Shown: positions 10,001-18,278, numbered from the stretch's first letter. The stretch is 52,804 nucleotides of DNA from Myxococcota bacterium (GCA_024276675.1 JAJRWT010000047.1:1-52804); one strand, 5' to 3'. The notes: generated from the letters alone by a model not told the origin. A program made the numbers and translations.

Positions 10001-11131
10001 TCAGGGCCCCAAGGAGATGCTTGCCCGGCTGTAATGCTCCAGGCGCTCGCGATCCAGGGCGATGCCCAGACCAGGACCGGGTGGCAGGTGAACGACGGCT
10101 TCCTGGATGAAATCGGCGAAATCTGTGACATCGCCCTTGAGGCGTAGCGTGGACATGAAACAGTGGCCGCAGTCCAGGAGGTTGGGGATGGTTGCCGCCA
10201 ACTGGAGACCGGCCGCCTGCGAGATGCCTAGTTCGATCATGCTGTTGACGAGACACTTCAGGCCGAAGGCCTGCGCGATGAGGGCGATGTTGCGACTTCG
10301 CAGGATGCCTCCGTTCTTTGAGATCTTCAGGGAAAATACGTCCACCAGGTGCCGGCTGGCCAGCATGGTGGCGTCGTCCAGGGATTGAACGCCCTCATCG
10401 GCAGAAATTGGATGGGTGGCTCGGCTACGGATGGGGGTCAGGGCCCAGGCCTGGTTGCGCGGCACGGGCTGCTCCACGAAGTCCAGGCTGCAATCACCGG
10501 TGGCGTCCATGAAGCTCAAGGTACCGGGCAGATCCCAACCCTGGTTGGCATCTACGTTTACCCTGATGCGCCCGCCAAAGGTGGACTCGATGGCCTTGAC
10601 CCTTTCAACTTCGGTAGCGATGGGGAGGGCTCCCATCTTTATCATGAAGGTGCGATAGCCCTCGTGCATCTTGCGGCGGATGCGGTGGAGATCCTGCTCC
10701 GCAGTGCCGCTGCCCAGGGGCCACAGCAACGGGACGGAGTCCCGCAACGCCCCGCCCAGGATCTTGTGGACGGGCACGCCCAGGGCCTTGCCCAGGAGAT
10801 CCCACATGGCCACGTCGAGGGCTCCCTTGGCCAGCAGGTTTCCCGAAAGGACCGCGTCAAAGGTGGCATTGACCGCCAGCAGGTCGGTGGGATCGCGGCC
10901 CAGCAGACCTGGCCCCAGGTAGCCCCGGATGGCGGCGAAGACGGATCCCCAGGACTCCTGGGTGAAAGGCGGCATGGGGTTGGCCTCGCCCAGGCCCACG
11001 AGGCCTTCGTCGGTGTGCAACTCCACCACAACGGCGTGAGCTTCCGTCACGGTGCCGTATCGGCTGGAGAGCTTGTAGGGTTGAACAAGTGGGAGCACCA
11101 CGTGGTGGGCGTCGATTCTGGTGACCTTCAT
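10001..11131 (-). CDS. enolase-superfamily epimerase (muconate-lactonizing / dipeptide-epimerase group)
   Basis: The 376-aa protein has the N-terminal capping domain and TIM-barrel of the MLE subgroup. Metal ligands are Asp194 (VNVDANQGW), Glu220 (DFVEQP) and Asp245 (ISADEG); the opposite-face base is Lys269 (SLKISKNGG). In the usual Lys-x-Lys motif only the second Lys is kept: the sequence reads Met163-Ile-Lys165, so one of the paired lysines is replaced. L-Ala-D/L-Glu or other dipeptide epimerases, N-succinylamino-acid racemases and cycloisomerases share this fold, and the substrate cannot be fixed from sequence. It is transcribed divergently from the two opine dehydrogenases and convergent with the peptidase operon. 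A perfect palindrome lies in the shared upstream region. Confidence 0.85.
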   Translation of the reverse strand: MKVTRIDAHHVVLPLVQPYKLSSRYGTVTEAHAVVVELHTDEGLVGLGEANPMPPFTQESWGSVFAAIRGYLGPGLLGRDPTDLLAVNATFDAVLSGNLLAKGALDVAMWDLLGKALGVPVHKILGGALRDSVPLLWPLGSGTAEQDLHRIRRKMHEGYRTFMIKMGALPIATEVERVKAIESTFGGRIRVNVDANQGWDLPGTLSFMDATGDCSLDFVEQPVPRNQAWALTPIRSRATHPISADEGVQSLDDATMLASRHLVDVFSLKISKNGGILRSRNIALIAQAFGLKCLVNSMIELGISQAAGLQLAATIPNLLDCGHCFMSTLRLKGDVTDFADFIQEAVVHLPPGPGLGIALDRERLEHYSRASISLGP

Positions 11132-11225
11132 TTCAAACTCCTTGGATTCAGGCGAGTTCCGAAAGGCTCGGGAAAGAACGACTTTCGGTATTCGGGCGCC
11201 GATCCGTCCCGCCTGGCTGCGCTGC

Positions 11226-11244
11226 GCCGCGGACTGTCCGCGGC
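11226..11244. promoter_or_regulatory. 19-bp perfect palindrome in divergent promoter region
   Basis: GCCGCGGACTGTCCGCGGC has 9-bp arms around one base. It lies between the epimerase start (11131) and the first opine dehydrogenase start (11403), directly beside an AT-rich stretch with -10-like boxes on both strands (TATATT at 11249-11254 on plus, TATGAT at 11247-11252 on minus). It is a good candidate operator co-regulating both directions. Confidence 0.45.
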
Positions 11245-11402
11245 ATCATATATTGTCCCCGGGTGGATTGAGCCCGGCATGGCAACCTGTTAGCCTCCCG
11301 CAGTCGGCCGGCTGCCACAAAGAGCGAAGAAGCGAGGGAAACACATCGCCGCCGGCCGTATACGCCGAGGTCACCACCACAGAAGAACACCGGAGGAACC
11401 AC

Positions 11403-12491
11403 ATGGGCTTGAAAATCGGGATGATCGGGGCAGGCAACCTGGGGCAGGCCATGGCTGCCCACCTGGCCCTGGAGGGGCACGAGGTCAGCATCTACAACCG
11501 CACGAAGGCCCGCGTGGACGAGATCAACGAGCGAGGCGGGATCCTCATCGAAGGCGTGCTCCAGGGTCTTGCTCCCATGCACCTTGCCACCTCCGACATC
11601 TCCCAGGTTGTACCCGGCCGCGACATGCTCATCGTCACGGTGCCAGCCTCCAGCCACCGCGCCATCGCCCAGCTATCCGCCCACTACCTGGAAGACGGCC
11701 AGGCCGTCGTGCTTCATCCCGGGCACACCTTCGGGGCCATCGACTTCTTCGCCGCCCTGGAACAAAAGGGCGTCGACCGCGACATCACCTTCGCCGAGAT
11801 CCAGACCTCGTTACTAACCTCCAGGCTCACGGGGCCGGCCAGGGTGAACGTCTCCGCCATCAAGAACGCCCTGCCCATATCGGTATTCCCGGCGGATCAC
11901 GGCTTTGGGCGGGTAGAGATGCTCTTCCAGGTCTACCCCTCTTCCATCAGGGCTCCCGATGTACTCAAGACCGGGCTGGACAACCTCAACGCCACGGTTC
12001 ATCCACCCGTGACTCTCCTCAACCTGGGGCAGATCGACCGGGCAGAAAAGTTCCTCTACTACTGGGAGGGCTTCACCCCCGCCGTGTCCAGGCTGGTGGA
12101 AGCCGTGGACCGGGAGCGCGTGGCCCTGGCCAGGGCCCTGGGGGTCGAACCCATCACCATTCAGGAGTTCTTCTCCACCGCCTACGAAACCAAGGGTGAA
12201 GCGCTGTGGGAAAAGGTCCGCAGCAACACCGCCTACAGCGAAATTACCGCCCCCACGACGGTGAACACTCGCCTCATCTACGAAGACCTCCCCACCGGGT
12301 TGGTGCCCTATGCCAGCCTGGGGCAGGAGCTTGGCGTTCCCACGCCCAACTGCCGGGCTCTCATCCAGATCGCCAACGAGATCTTCCGACGGGACTTCTG
12401 GAAGGGTGCCCGCACCATGCGGAACCTGGGGCTTTCCGGCCTGGGCCCCGAGGGAATCATAAACTTCGTACACACCGGAAAACGGCCCTGA
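11403..12491 (+). CDS. NAD/NADP octopine/nopaline (opine) dehydrogenase family protein, copy 1
   Basis: The 362-aa product has an N-terminal Rossmann fold with GAGNLGQAM and the C-terminal opine-dehydrogenase domain. The family motif NATVHPPVTLLN contains the likely catalytic His, and YYWEGFTPAVSRLVEAVDRER follows. Such enzymes reductively join an amino acid to an alpha-keto acid or oxidise the resulting opine. I chose the ATG at 11403 because GGAGGA stands 7 bases upstream; the frame is open further 5' but runs through the divergent promoter region. It is followed after 22 bases by a diverged paralogue. The tandem pair with an ATCase-like gene downstream suggests one operon acting on an opine-like or modified amino acid. 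Confidence 0.88.
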   Translation: MGLKIGMIGAGNLGQAMAAHLALEGHEVSIYNRTKARVDEINERGGILIEGVLQGLAPMHLATSDISQVVPGRDMLIVTVPASSHRAIAQLSAHYLEDGQAVVLHPGHTFGAIDFFAALEQKGVDRDITFAEIQTSLLTSRLTGPARVNVSAIKNALPISVFPADHGFGRVEMLFQVYPSSIRAPDVLKTGLDNLNATVHPPVTLLNLGQIDRAEKFLYYWEGFTPAVSRLVEAVDRERVALARALGVEPITIQEFFSTAYETKGEALWEKVRSNTAYSEITAPTTVNTRLIYEDLPTGLVPYASLGQELGVPTPNCRALIQIANEIFRRDFWKGARTMRNLGLSGLGPEGIINFVHTGKRP

Positions 12492-12513
12492 AGCCGGCGC
12501 CCGGAGCATCCCA

Positions 12514-13644
12514 ATGAACGCCTCCCACCCCGGTCCGGGACACGTGCCTGGTCGAGCCGCAGTGCTGGGAGCCGGCCCCATCGGCTGCGCCACCGCCGGC
12601 TACCTGGCACTGCAGGGCATGGAAGTCTCCATATTCGACCTGTCCCCCGAAGCCGTCTCGGCCATTTCAGCATCCGGTATCATCCGCCTGGAAGGTGTCA
12701 TACAGGGCCAGGCACCCATCCGTGCCGCCACCACCGACATCGCACGGGTCCTGGAAGGAGCCCGCCTGGTGATCTCGGCGGTACCGGCCTCGGCCCACAA
12801 GGCCCTGGCAAGGGCCTTGGCTCCCTTCATCCAGGACGGCGCCCTGCTGCTCATCCAGCCGGGCCAAACCCTCTCGGCCGTGACCTTCCTCCATACCGCA
12901 ATGCACCACGGCATGAGAGCCGGCATCACCGCGGTGGAAACCCTGAACACCCTGTTCACCGGCAGGCTGGCGAGCCCCGGCAGGGTGCAGGTCTACGCCG
13001 TAAAGAACTCGGTGTGGTACGCGGCCCTGCCCGCCTCGCGCACCGCAGCCGCCGGAGCGCTCCTGGAAAGGCTCTTCCCTTCGCTTTCGCCCCTGCCGTC
13101 CATTCTCCAGGTGAGCCTCCACAACTTCAACGCCATCCTGCACCCGCCCATCACCCTGCTGAACGCCGGCAGCATCGACGGTGGCGAAGATTTCCTGTTC
13201 TACGTGCAGGGAGGAACACCGCACATCATGCAAGTAGTGGAAGACCTGGACGGGGAACGAATGGAGATACTCCGTGCCCTGGGCATACCCGGGTTTCCAC
13301 TCACCCAGTGGTTTCACGAGGCCTACGGCGTACAGGAATCCGACTACCACGCGGCGGTGGCAGCCACTGCCCCCTACGCCACCATCAAGGGGCCCAGGTC
13401 TCTGCAGACCCGCCTTCTGCTGGAAGACATCCCCACCGGGCTGGTGCCATACTGCTCCATCGCCCGGGCGCTGGGCGTGCCGGTTCCCACCATGAACGCC
13501 ACGGTACGGCTCTGCAGCTCCCTGTACCGACGCGACTTCTTCGCCACGGGCCGCACACTCCGGGCCCTTGACCTTGGGGGTCTGGACGGGCCCGCCCTGC
13601 TACAAAAGCTGGGCCCTGACTCCACAGAACTGCCCTGGGCTTGA
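12514..13644 (+). CDS. opine dehydrogenase family protein, copy 2
   Basis: This 376-aa paralogue of the preceding gene has the Rossmann motif GAGPIGCATAGYLA near residue 16 and the same C-terminal motif set: NFNAILHPPITLLN with the putative active-site His, FYVQGGTPHIMQVVEDLDGERM, and SLQTRLLLEDIPTGLVPY, which aligns with TVNTRLIYEDLPTGLVPY of copy 1. Sequence divergence between the pair is substantial, so they may act on different substrates or form a heteromer; both ideas are inference. The start has GGAG about 9 bases upstream. The gap to the next gene, 137 bases, is larger than in the rest of the operon. Confidence 0.86.
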   Translation: MNASHPGPGHVPGRAAVLGAGPIGCATAGYLALQGMEVSIFDLSPEAVSAISASGIIRLEGVIQGQAPIRAATTDIARVLEGARLVISAVPASAHKALARALAPFIQDGALLLIQPGQTLSAVTFLHTAMHHGMRAGITAVETLNTLFTGRLASPGRVQVYAVKNSVWYAALPASRTAAAGALLERLFPSLSPLPSILQVSLHNFNAILHPPITLLNAGSIDGGEDFLFYVQGGTPHIMQVVEDLDGERMEILRALGIPGFPLTQWFHEAYGVQESDYHAAVAATAPYATIKGPRSLQTRLLLEDIPTGLVPYCSIARALGVPVPTMNATVRLCSSLYRRDFFATGRTLRALDLGGLDGPALLQKLGPDSTELPWA

Positions 13645-13781
13645 TATACCGCCTGTTCCCCCGGCATGGCCAACTGCACGCCGGCAAGCTCCAAGGGGCC
13701 TCCGCCACCGGCCGGGCAAGGCCATGGTGGCTACGGAAGGCCCGAAAACCCTTTTTCCACCAACGCAAGGAGAACACAAAC

Positions 13782-14735
13782 ATGAGAAGCTTCATTGGCC
13801 GTGACATACTATCCCTCAAGGGATTCGAACGATCCGAGTTCTTCCGCGTGTTCGAGGTGGCCGACGAACTGGCACCCTTCGCCAGGAACCGCCAGAACAC
13901 CGACCTGCTCTCGGGTAAAACCCTGTTGACTGCTTTCTACCAGCCATCCACCCGCACGCGTCTGGCCACCGAAGCGGCCATGCACCGCCTGGGCGGCCAC
14001 GTGCTGGGCTTCGCCGACTTCAAGATGACCCGTGCCGGCGACTTCTACCAGTAAAGCATGAAGGACACCATCCACATGCTGGAATACTACGGCGATGTCA
14101 TTGCCATGCGCCACTTCCAGCAGGGCGCCCCGGCAGAAGCTGCCCGCTGGTCCAGCGTGCCCATCATCAACTGCGGCGACGGCTGGGGCGAGCACCCCAC
14201 CCAGGTCCTCACTGACCTCTACACCATCCTCAACGAGCTGGGCACCCTGGACGGGCTCAACTTCATGTGCGTCGGCGACATGCGCATGCGCACCATGCAC
14301 TCAATCGGCTACGCCCTTTCCCAGTTCGACGCCCAGATATCCTTCGTCTCGCCCCCCGACATGTCGCTCACCGAGGAATTCAAGGCAGAGCTTCGAGAAC
14401 TCAACGTCAAGTTCCGCGAGGTGGAATCCACGGAAGAGGCCATAGGCGATGCCGACGTAATCTACATGGAACCCGTGGTGCAGCCCGACTACACCCAGTC
14501 CCGCGTGGAAGCCGACGGCGACAAGGGCCTAACCCCGCCCCAGTACAGGGTCACCCGCGAGCTGCTGCGCGACAAGGCGAGGAGCGATTCCATCGTGCTC
14601 CACTCCCTGCCCCGGATGGACGAACTACCTTCCGATGTAGACGCCACCCGCCACGCCCGCTACTGGGAAGAGGCTTTCAACGGCGTGGTCATGCGCATGG
14701 CGCTGCTCTCCCTGGTGCTGGGCGCCATGGAGTAG
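13782..14735 (+). pseudogene. aspartate carbamoyltransferase-like gene interrupted by an in-frame TAA
   Basis: Read as one frame, the gene encodes about 316 aa of the aspartate/ornithine carbamoyltransferase family. The carbamoyl-phosphate motif STRTR is at residues 56-60. After the stop come MRHFQQG, NCGDGWGEHPTQ and a C-terminal HSLPRMDELPSDVD, which matches the ATCase HPLPRVDEI signature. A TAA at 14052-14054 (codon 91) falls between TRAGDFYQ and SMKDTIHML, inside the flexible active-site loop that carries Ser80/Lys84 in E. coli ATCase; that Lys does not seem to be present. Both halves are well conserved and in the same frame, so a single point change (CAA, GAA or AAA to TAA) explains it. 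Possibilities are a recent pseudogene, a sequencing error, or readthrough. AAGGAG supports the start. The atypical loop suggests a substrate other than aspartate. Confidence 0.8.
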
Positions 14736-14741
14736 GTACGG

Positions 14742-14790
14742 GAGCCGTCGGGAAAGCTACCGCCTGCTGCGGAACGCCAGGGCCATGGGC
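14742..14790. repeat. solitary terminus of the dispersed element, in the 14736-15051 gap
   Basis: GGAGCCGTCGGGAAAGCT starts six bases after the ATCase-like stop codon and is identical to the element's left end; weaker similarity continues for roughly 30 bases. No partner end was found. The rest of the 316-bp gap to the DUF4336 gene holds no gene that I can support. Confidence 0.6.
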
Positions 14791-15051
14791 CACGCCGATT
14801 TCAGCCCCCCGGGCGCCCAGGCAGTGTTCATTTTGCGAAGCAGCATGTGACGAACCCCTGCCGTCCATCGGCCCATCGACACCTTCCTCTCCGCGCTTTC
14901 GTGGCTCCGGCCCGCCCCCTGGATTGCAGGTTTCCATTCGGGAGTGGCGGGCCGAGGAGCAATCGAGCGGGTCATTCCGGGTCGGGGCTGGCCCAGCGGG
15001 TCTCCCGAGAATATCATGTTCCTCCCAGCCAAGCCCCAAGGAGCGGCCAAG

Positions 15052-15798
15052 ATGCCCAGGTTTCACCACGAATGGACCGTCCTGCCCCATGGCCCGGTAC
15101 ACGCGCTGGCCGAAAACCTCCGCGTGGTCACGGGCAGCCTGCCCAAGGGCTCACTGCCACGAACCTGCACGCTGGTGAGGCTCCCTGACGCTGGCCTCTT
15201 GATTCACAGCGCCATCGCCCTGGAACAGGCGGAATGGTCCCGGATCCTTGAATGGGGCCTCCCGCGAATCCTGGTGGTACCCATCGCCTGGCACCGCCTG
15301 GATGCCCCGGCCTTCAAAAAGCGCTATCCCGACATCCTGGTTGCATGTCCCCGCAAGGCGCGCCGGGCAGTGGAAAAGGCCCTTCCCGTGGACCGCAGCC
15401 TGGAAGAGTTGGACGGCGACCCCGTCCTGGGCGGCATGGTGAGCTTCCAGGTCCCGCCGGGCACCAGGGGTGGCGAGTGCCTCATGCGTGTACGCTCCGG
15501 GGACGGCACAACGCTGGTCTTCACGGATCTCATCTTCAATCTCCCCAGGTTGGAGGGCCCCGAAGGCCGAGTAATGACCTGGCTGGGCTCCACGGGTGGC
15601 CCCAAGGTGACCCCAATTGGCAGGTTGTTCGGAGTCTCCAGTCGCCGGAATCTGGCCAGTTGGCTGCACGACGAGGCCGGGGATCCCCAACTTCAACGCC
15701 TTGTCTTTGCCCACGGCCAGTGGATCACCGATGGCGCCGCCGATGTGCTGCGCCAGGTGGCGGATCGACTCATCCCCCCCAAGGCCGGAGCTGGATGA
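15052..15798 (+). CDS. DUF4336-like (metallo-beta-lactamase-fold related) protein
   Basis: The product is about 248 aa with no signal peptide. The segments VLPHGPVHALAENLRVVTGSL, LVRLPDAGLLIHSAIAL and VVPIAWHRLDAPAFKKRYPD resemble DUF4336 proteins, a metallo-beta-lactamase-fold family in which the normal HxHxDH metal motif is missing. The ATG at 15052 was chosen because AAGGAG lies 8 bases upstream; an in-frame ATG at 15016 is less well placed. No partner enzyme is evident: the preceding gene is 316 bases away and the following DUF134/NifX pair has its own promoter region. The function is unknown. Confidence 0.6.
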   Translation: MPRFHHEWTVLPHGPVHALAENLRVVTGSLPKGSLPRTCTLVRLPDAGLLIHSAIALEQAEWSRILEWGLPRILVVPIAWHRLDAPAFKKRYPDILVACPRKARRAVEKALPVDRSLEELDGDPVLGGMVSFQVPPGTRGGECLMRVRSGDGTTLVFTDLIFNLPRLEGPEGRVMTWLGSTGGPKVTPIGRLFGVSSRRNLASWLHDEAGDPQLQRLVFAHGQWITDGAADVLRQVADRLIPPKAGAG

Positions 15799-15946
15799 AA
15801 AACCCAGGATCACAGCCTTGATCCTGGCGGTGCCCCCGGGTTTCACCGCGGAACTACACCCTCCTCGACGAGCCGCCATGCTTGGGCAGCCTCCCGCCCC
15901 GAACCCGACACCCTCGGCACAGTTTCTTCTTGCCTTGCCATGGTTT

Positions 15947-15960
15947 TGTGTATATACACA
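15947..15960. promoter_or_regulatory. perfect 14-bp palindrome overlapping a promoter-like region
   Basis: TGTGTATATACACA is a perfect palindrome just upstream of the DUF134 gene. It overlaps a plausible promoter (-35 TTGCCT at 15934, 17-base spacing, -10 TATACA) and ends 15 bases before the start codon at 15976. The following helix-turn-helix protein could bind it in autoregulation; this is inference. Confidence 0.5.
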
Positions 15961-15975
15961 TAACCAGGAGGCAGG

Positions 15976-16314
15976 ATGCCACGACCGCGCAAGCGCAAAT
16001 GCTGCCGCTTCTCTCCCGTCGACCGGGTATTCAAGCCGCGTTCCATCCCCATGTGCAACCTGGAACCCGTCCAGCTCTCCATAGAACTCATGGAAGCCGT
16101 GCGGCTGTGCGACCTGGAAGGCCTGGACCAGGAAACGGCGGGGAAGCACATGGGCGTCTCTCGTGGCACTGTCCAACGCTACGTCAAGGAAGCACGCCGA
16201 CGTATCGCCGACGCGCTGATCAACGGCAAGGCGCTGGTCCTGGATCAGTCTACGAACTGTCGGGTCCAACGCCGTTCCGGCGCGAGTTGCCGGAGAGGAG
16301 GAAAAAACCGATGA
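15976..16314 (+). CDS. DUF134 family helix-turn-helix protein
   Basis: The product is 112 aa. MPRPRKRKCCRF followed by P at the N-terminus, then MEAVRLCDLEGLDQETAGKHMGVSRGTVQRYVKEARRRIADAL, is the typical DUF134 pattern: a sigma-region-4-like helix-turn-helix at about residues 55-75 behind a short basic Cys-containing head. DUF134 genes are very often found next to NifX/NifB-C-domain proteins, exactly as here. AGGAGG precedes the start. The stop overlaps the start of the next gene (ATGA at 16311-16314), so the two are translationally coupled. A perfect palindrome lies in the promoter region and may be its binding site. Confidence 0.85.
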   Translation: MPRPRKRKCCRFSPVDRVFKPRSIPMCNLEPVQLSIELMEAVRLCDLEGLDQETAGKHMGVSRGTVQRYVKEARRRIADALINGKALVLDQSTNCRVQRRSGASCRRGGKNR

Positions 16315-16781
16315 AGTATTGCTTCCCGATAGCCAAGGCAAAGGGTCTCGAATCCAGGGTCTACCCACACTTCGGATCCGCTCCCTGGTACCTCATCGTC
16401 CAGAGCGACGACAGTACCTTCACACTGGTGCCCGGTCCCACCGACCAGCCCCACGGCACCTGTCGCCCCGTGGATCACTTGCTGGTGCAGGACTTCGACG
16501 CCATGGTGGTGGGCGGCATCGGAGCCGGTGCCGTCGCCCGCTTCAAGGCCGTCGGCAAGAAGGTCTTTCTTTCTGGAGCGCCCACGGTGCAGAAGAACCT
16601 CGAGATCCTCTCGCGGGGGGAACTCCCCGAGGTGGATCCCATGGGCTACTGTGTGTCCGGAGGCGGCCATGGTCATGGGATGGGCCACGGAGGCCGCTGT
16701 GGAGGGGGGCACCACGGCATGGGTCGCGGTGGCGTCCACGGCATGGGTCACGGAGCCCTCCGCAACCGCCGGATGGATTGA
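16311..16781 (+). CDS. NifX/NifB C-terminal-domain protein (dinitrogenase FeMo-cofactor biosynthesis family) with Gly/His/Met-rich tail
   Basis: The 156-aa product has the ferredoxin-like small-ligand fold found in NifX, NafY and the C-terminus of NifB: a start MKYCFPIAKA, LESRVYPHFGSAPWYLIV, CRPVDHLLVQDFDAMVVGGIGAGAVARFKAVGKKVFL and the end of the domain near residue 105. After this comes a tail rich in Gly, His and Met with Cys residues (about 110-150), likely to bind transition metal. Many such proteins occur outside nitrogen fixation and no nif genes are seen here, so metal-cluster handling in general is the safer reading. GAGGAG precedes the ATG, which overlaps the DUF134 stop. Confidence 0.85.
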   Translation: MKYCFPIAKAKGLESRVYPHFGSAPWYLIVQSDDSTFTLVPGPTDQPHGTCRPVDHLLVQDFDAMVVGGIGAGAVARFKAVGKKVFLSGAPTVQKNLEILSRGELPEVDPMGYCVSGGGHGHGMGHGGRCGGGHHGMGRGGVHGMGHGALRNRRMD

Positions 16782-17241
16782 TACCTCAGGTGCTCCACGT
16801 CTTCTCGAACCCCGGGGCCACCGGCCGTCAACGCCCGTTGTTGCTCCCGCCGCCCCGGGCCCCGTGCTCTTGCTCCCTCGACCAGATCCTCCTTGATCTG
16901 CCGGTAGCGGAGCAGGATACCGGGGCCACAGGGCTGGGCGAGTTGCCCCCGACGAGCAGCCTTCAAGGTCTGCTCCTCCCCGGTCCAGGTTCGGCATAGG
17001 CGGTCCAGCTCGACGAAGAGCCCTCGCTGGTCGCTGTAGCGGAACTCCGCCGGGAACAGCTCCCTGTATGCGAGTTCCCATCAGGAAAAGTCTCCCCTCG
17101 CCGAAACGGCCCATACCTTCGCCCGGCAGGTCCGCGCAACCACTTGAAATGGCGATGCTATTCCGAAGGCCAACTCCCCGGGGCACTCCAGGCCATCGCA
17201 GGTGTCATGGACTCGCAGGAGCCCCCGGAGGTTGCTCCTGC
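16782..17241. other. 460-bp region without a supported gene
   Basis: On the minus strand an open stretch from about 17065 to 16750 has plausible residue composition (for example ELFPAEFRYSDQRGLFVELD) but it follows directly on a TGA, has no start codon with a ribosome binding site, and overlaps the NifX 3' end. It may be a gene remnant. I recognise no homology. Confidence 0.4.
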
Positions 17242-18105
17242 CTATTGCGTGAGAACCAGGGTGGTGAGGCTGCTCACACCGGCGCCGTCGTCGGACACGA
17301 TGAGTGAAGCGTCGGGAAGCACGGTGGCGGTTCCCCCGCTGATCCAGGAGTATTCCTCGTAGCTGGAATACCAGATATCGACGGTGTCGCCTGCCAGCAG
17401 CCCCAGGTCGTTGTCGACTTCTATTGCGAAGGGAGTGGCGCATTCGGCCCTGAACACGCCCAGGTACCACAGGGCCAGGACATCGCCTTCGATACCATCC
17501 AGGTTGGGCCACATGCTCTCGTCCACGCGGACTCCCTCGATGAGGTATTCGTCTTCACCGAAGGGCAAGGTCATCTGGGAGGCGTTGCCGGTGATGTAGA
17601 GCCCGTCGCCGGCGGGAAGGGTCTGCCAGGTCTCGCCCACGGTGCCGCTGTCCTGAAACTCCATGGCGTAGACGTCGCCCAGGGCCCTGTCCTGACCAGC
17701 CATGACCTCGATGGGTACGAGCCCTTCGGCCCAGTTGCCATCTTCCAGGACGTTGAGATCGAAACTGTAGAATGCCGGGGGGAGGTCTTCGAAAAGGAAA
17801 TCCCCGGATGATTCGGTGGATGTGGAACGGCAGGAATCGTGGCAGACGTTGACCATCACGCCATCGGCGGGGGTACCGTCGGTCCACAGCACCTTGCCGG
17901 AAAGCGTGCCGAGATCGGTGTCGGCGTCGGTGTCGGTGTCGCCATCGGCGTCGGTGTCGGTGTCGGTGTCGCCATCGGCGTCGGTGTCGGTGTCGGTTTC
18001 TGTGATGGAGGTATCGGAGGTGTCCTTGGTGTCGTCGTCGTCTCCGCAGGCAAGCAGACCGAAGACCAGGGACAGCGGAAGCAGGCAGGTGCCGAGAAAG
18101 CGCAT
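17242..18105 (-). CDS. lipoprotein with Asp/Thr/Gly linker and carboxypeptidase-regulatory-like domain
   Basis: The 287-aa product has a lipoprotein signal peptide with lipobox GLLAC (Cys20), then an acidic patch GDDDD and a linker (about residues 28-66) made of DTDTDADG units. Next is a beta-rich domain starting LSGKVLWTDGTPADGVMVNVC with LFEDLPPAFYSFDL, which fits a carboxypeptidase-regulatory-like (CarboxypepD_reg) fold often used on cell surfaces. The rest is Trp/Asp-rich and not recognised. The start at 18105 has GGGAGAA 8 bases upstream. A T-rich stretch and promoter-like sequence (TTGCGC, 16 bases, TACGAT on the minus strand) lie upstream. It is divergent from the acyl-CoA synthetase gene. 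Confidence 0.75.
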   Translation of the reverse strand: MRFLGTCLLPLSLVFGLLACGDDDDTKDTSDTSITETDTDTDADGDTDTDTDADGDTDTDADTDLGTLSGKVLWTDGTPADGVMVNVCHDSCRSTSTESSGDFLFEDLPPAFYSFDLNVLEDGNWAEGLVPIEVMAGQDRALGDVYAMEFQDSGTVGETWQTLPAGDGLYITGNASQMTLPFGEDEYLIEGVRVDESMWPNLDGIEGDVLALWYLGVFRAECATPFAIEVDNDLGLLAGDTVDIWYSSYEEYSWISGGTATVLPDASLIVSDDGAGVSSLTTLVLTQ

Positions 18106-18278
18106 CGTGTTCTCCCATTTTTTTTCACATACCATCGTATACGGTACGGTCCCTGGCGCAACCCGAACATGTGGTCGCCAAAATACGAATAATGCCCCCA
18201 AGGGTAGCGGATCTGGCCCCGCCGGGCTAGTCGTGGCCCTTCGTAACGGAGTCAGAAGCAGCAGAAGGAGAAACGACC

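Noticed and set aside
14052..14054. Selenocysteine or pyrrolysine at the carbamoyltransferase stop
   Set aside because: The codon is TAA, which is used for neither; the position is not a catalytic Cys in this family.
16748..17065. Minus-strand gene downstream of the lipoprotein at 17242
   Set aside because: No start codon with ribosome binding site, overlap with the NifX gene and no recognisable domain; kept only as a possible remnant.
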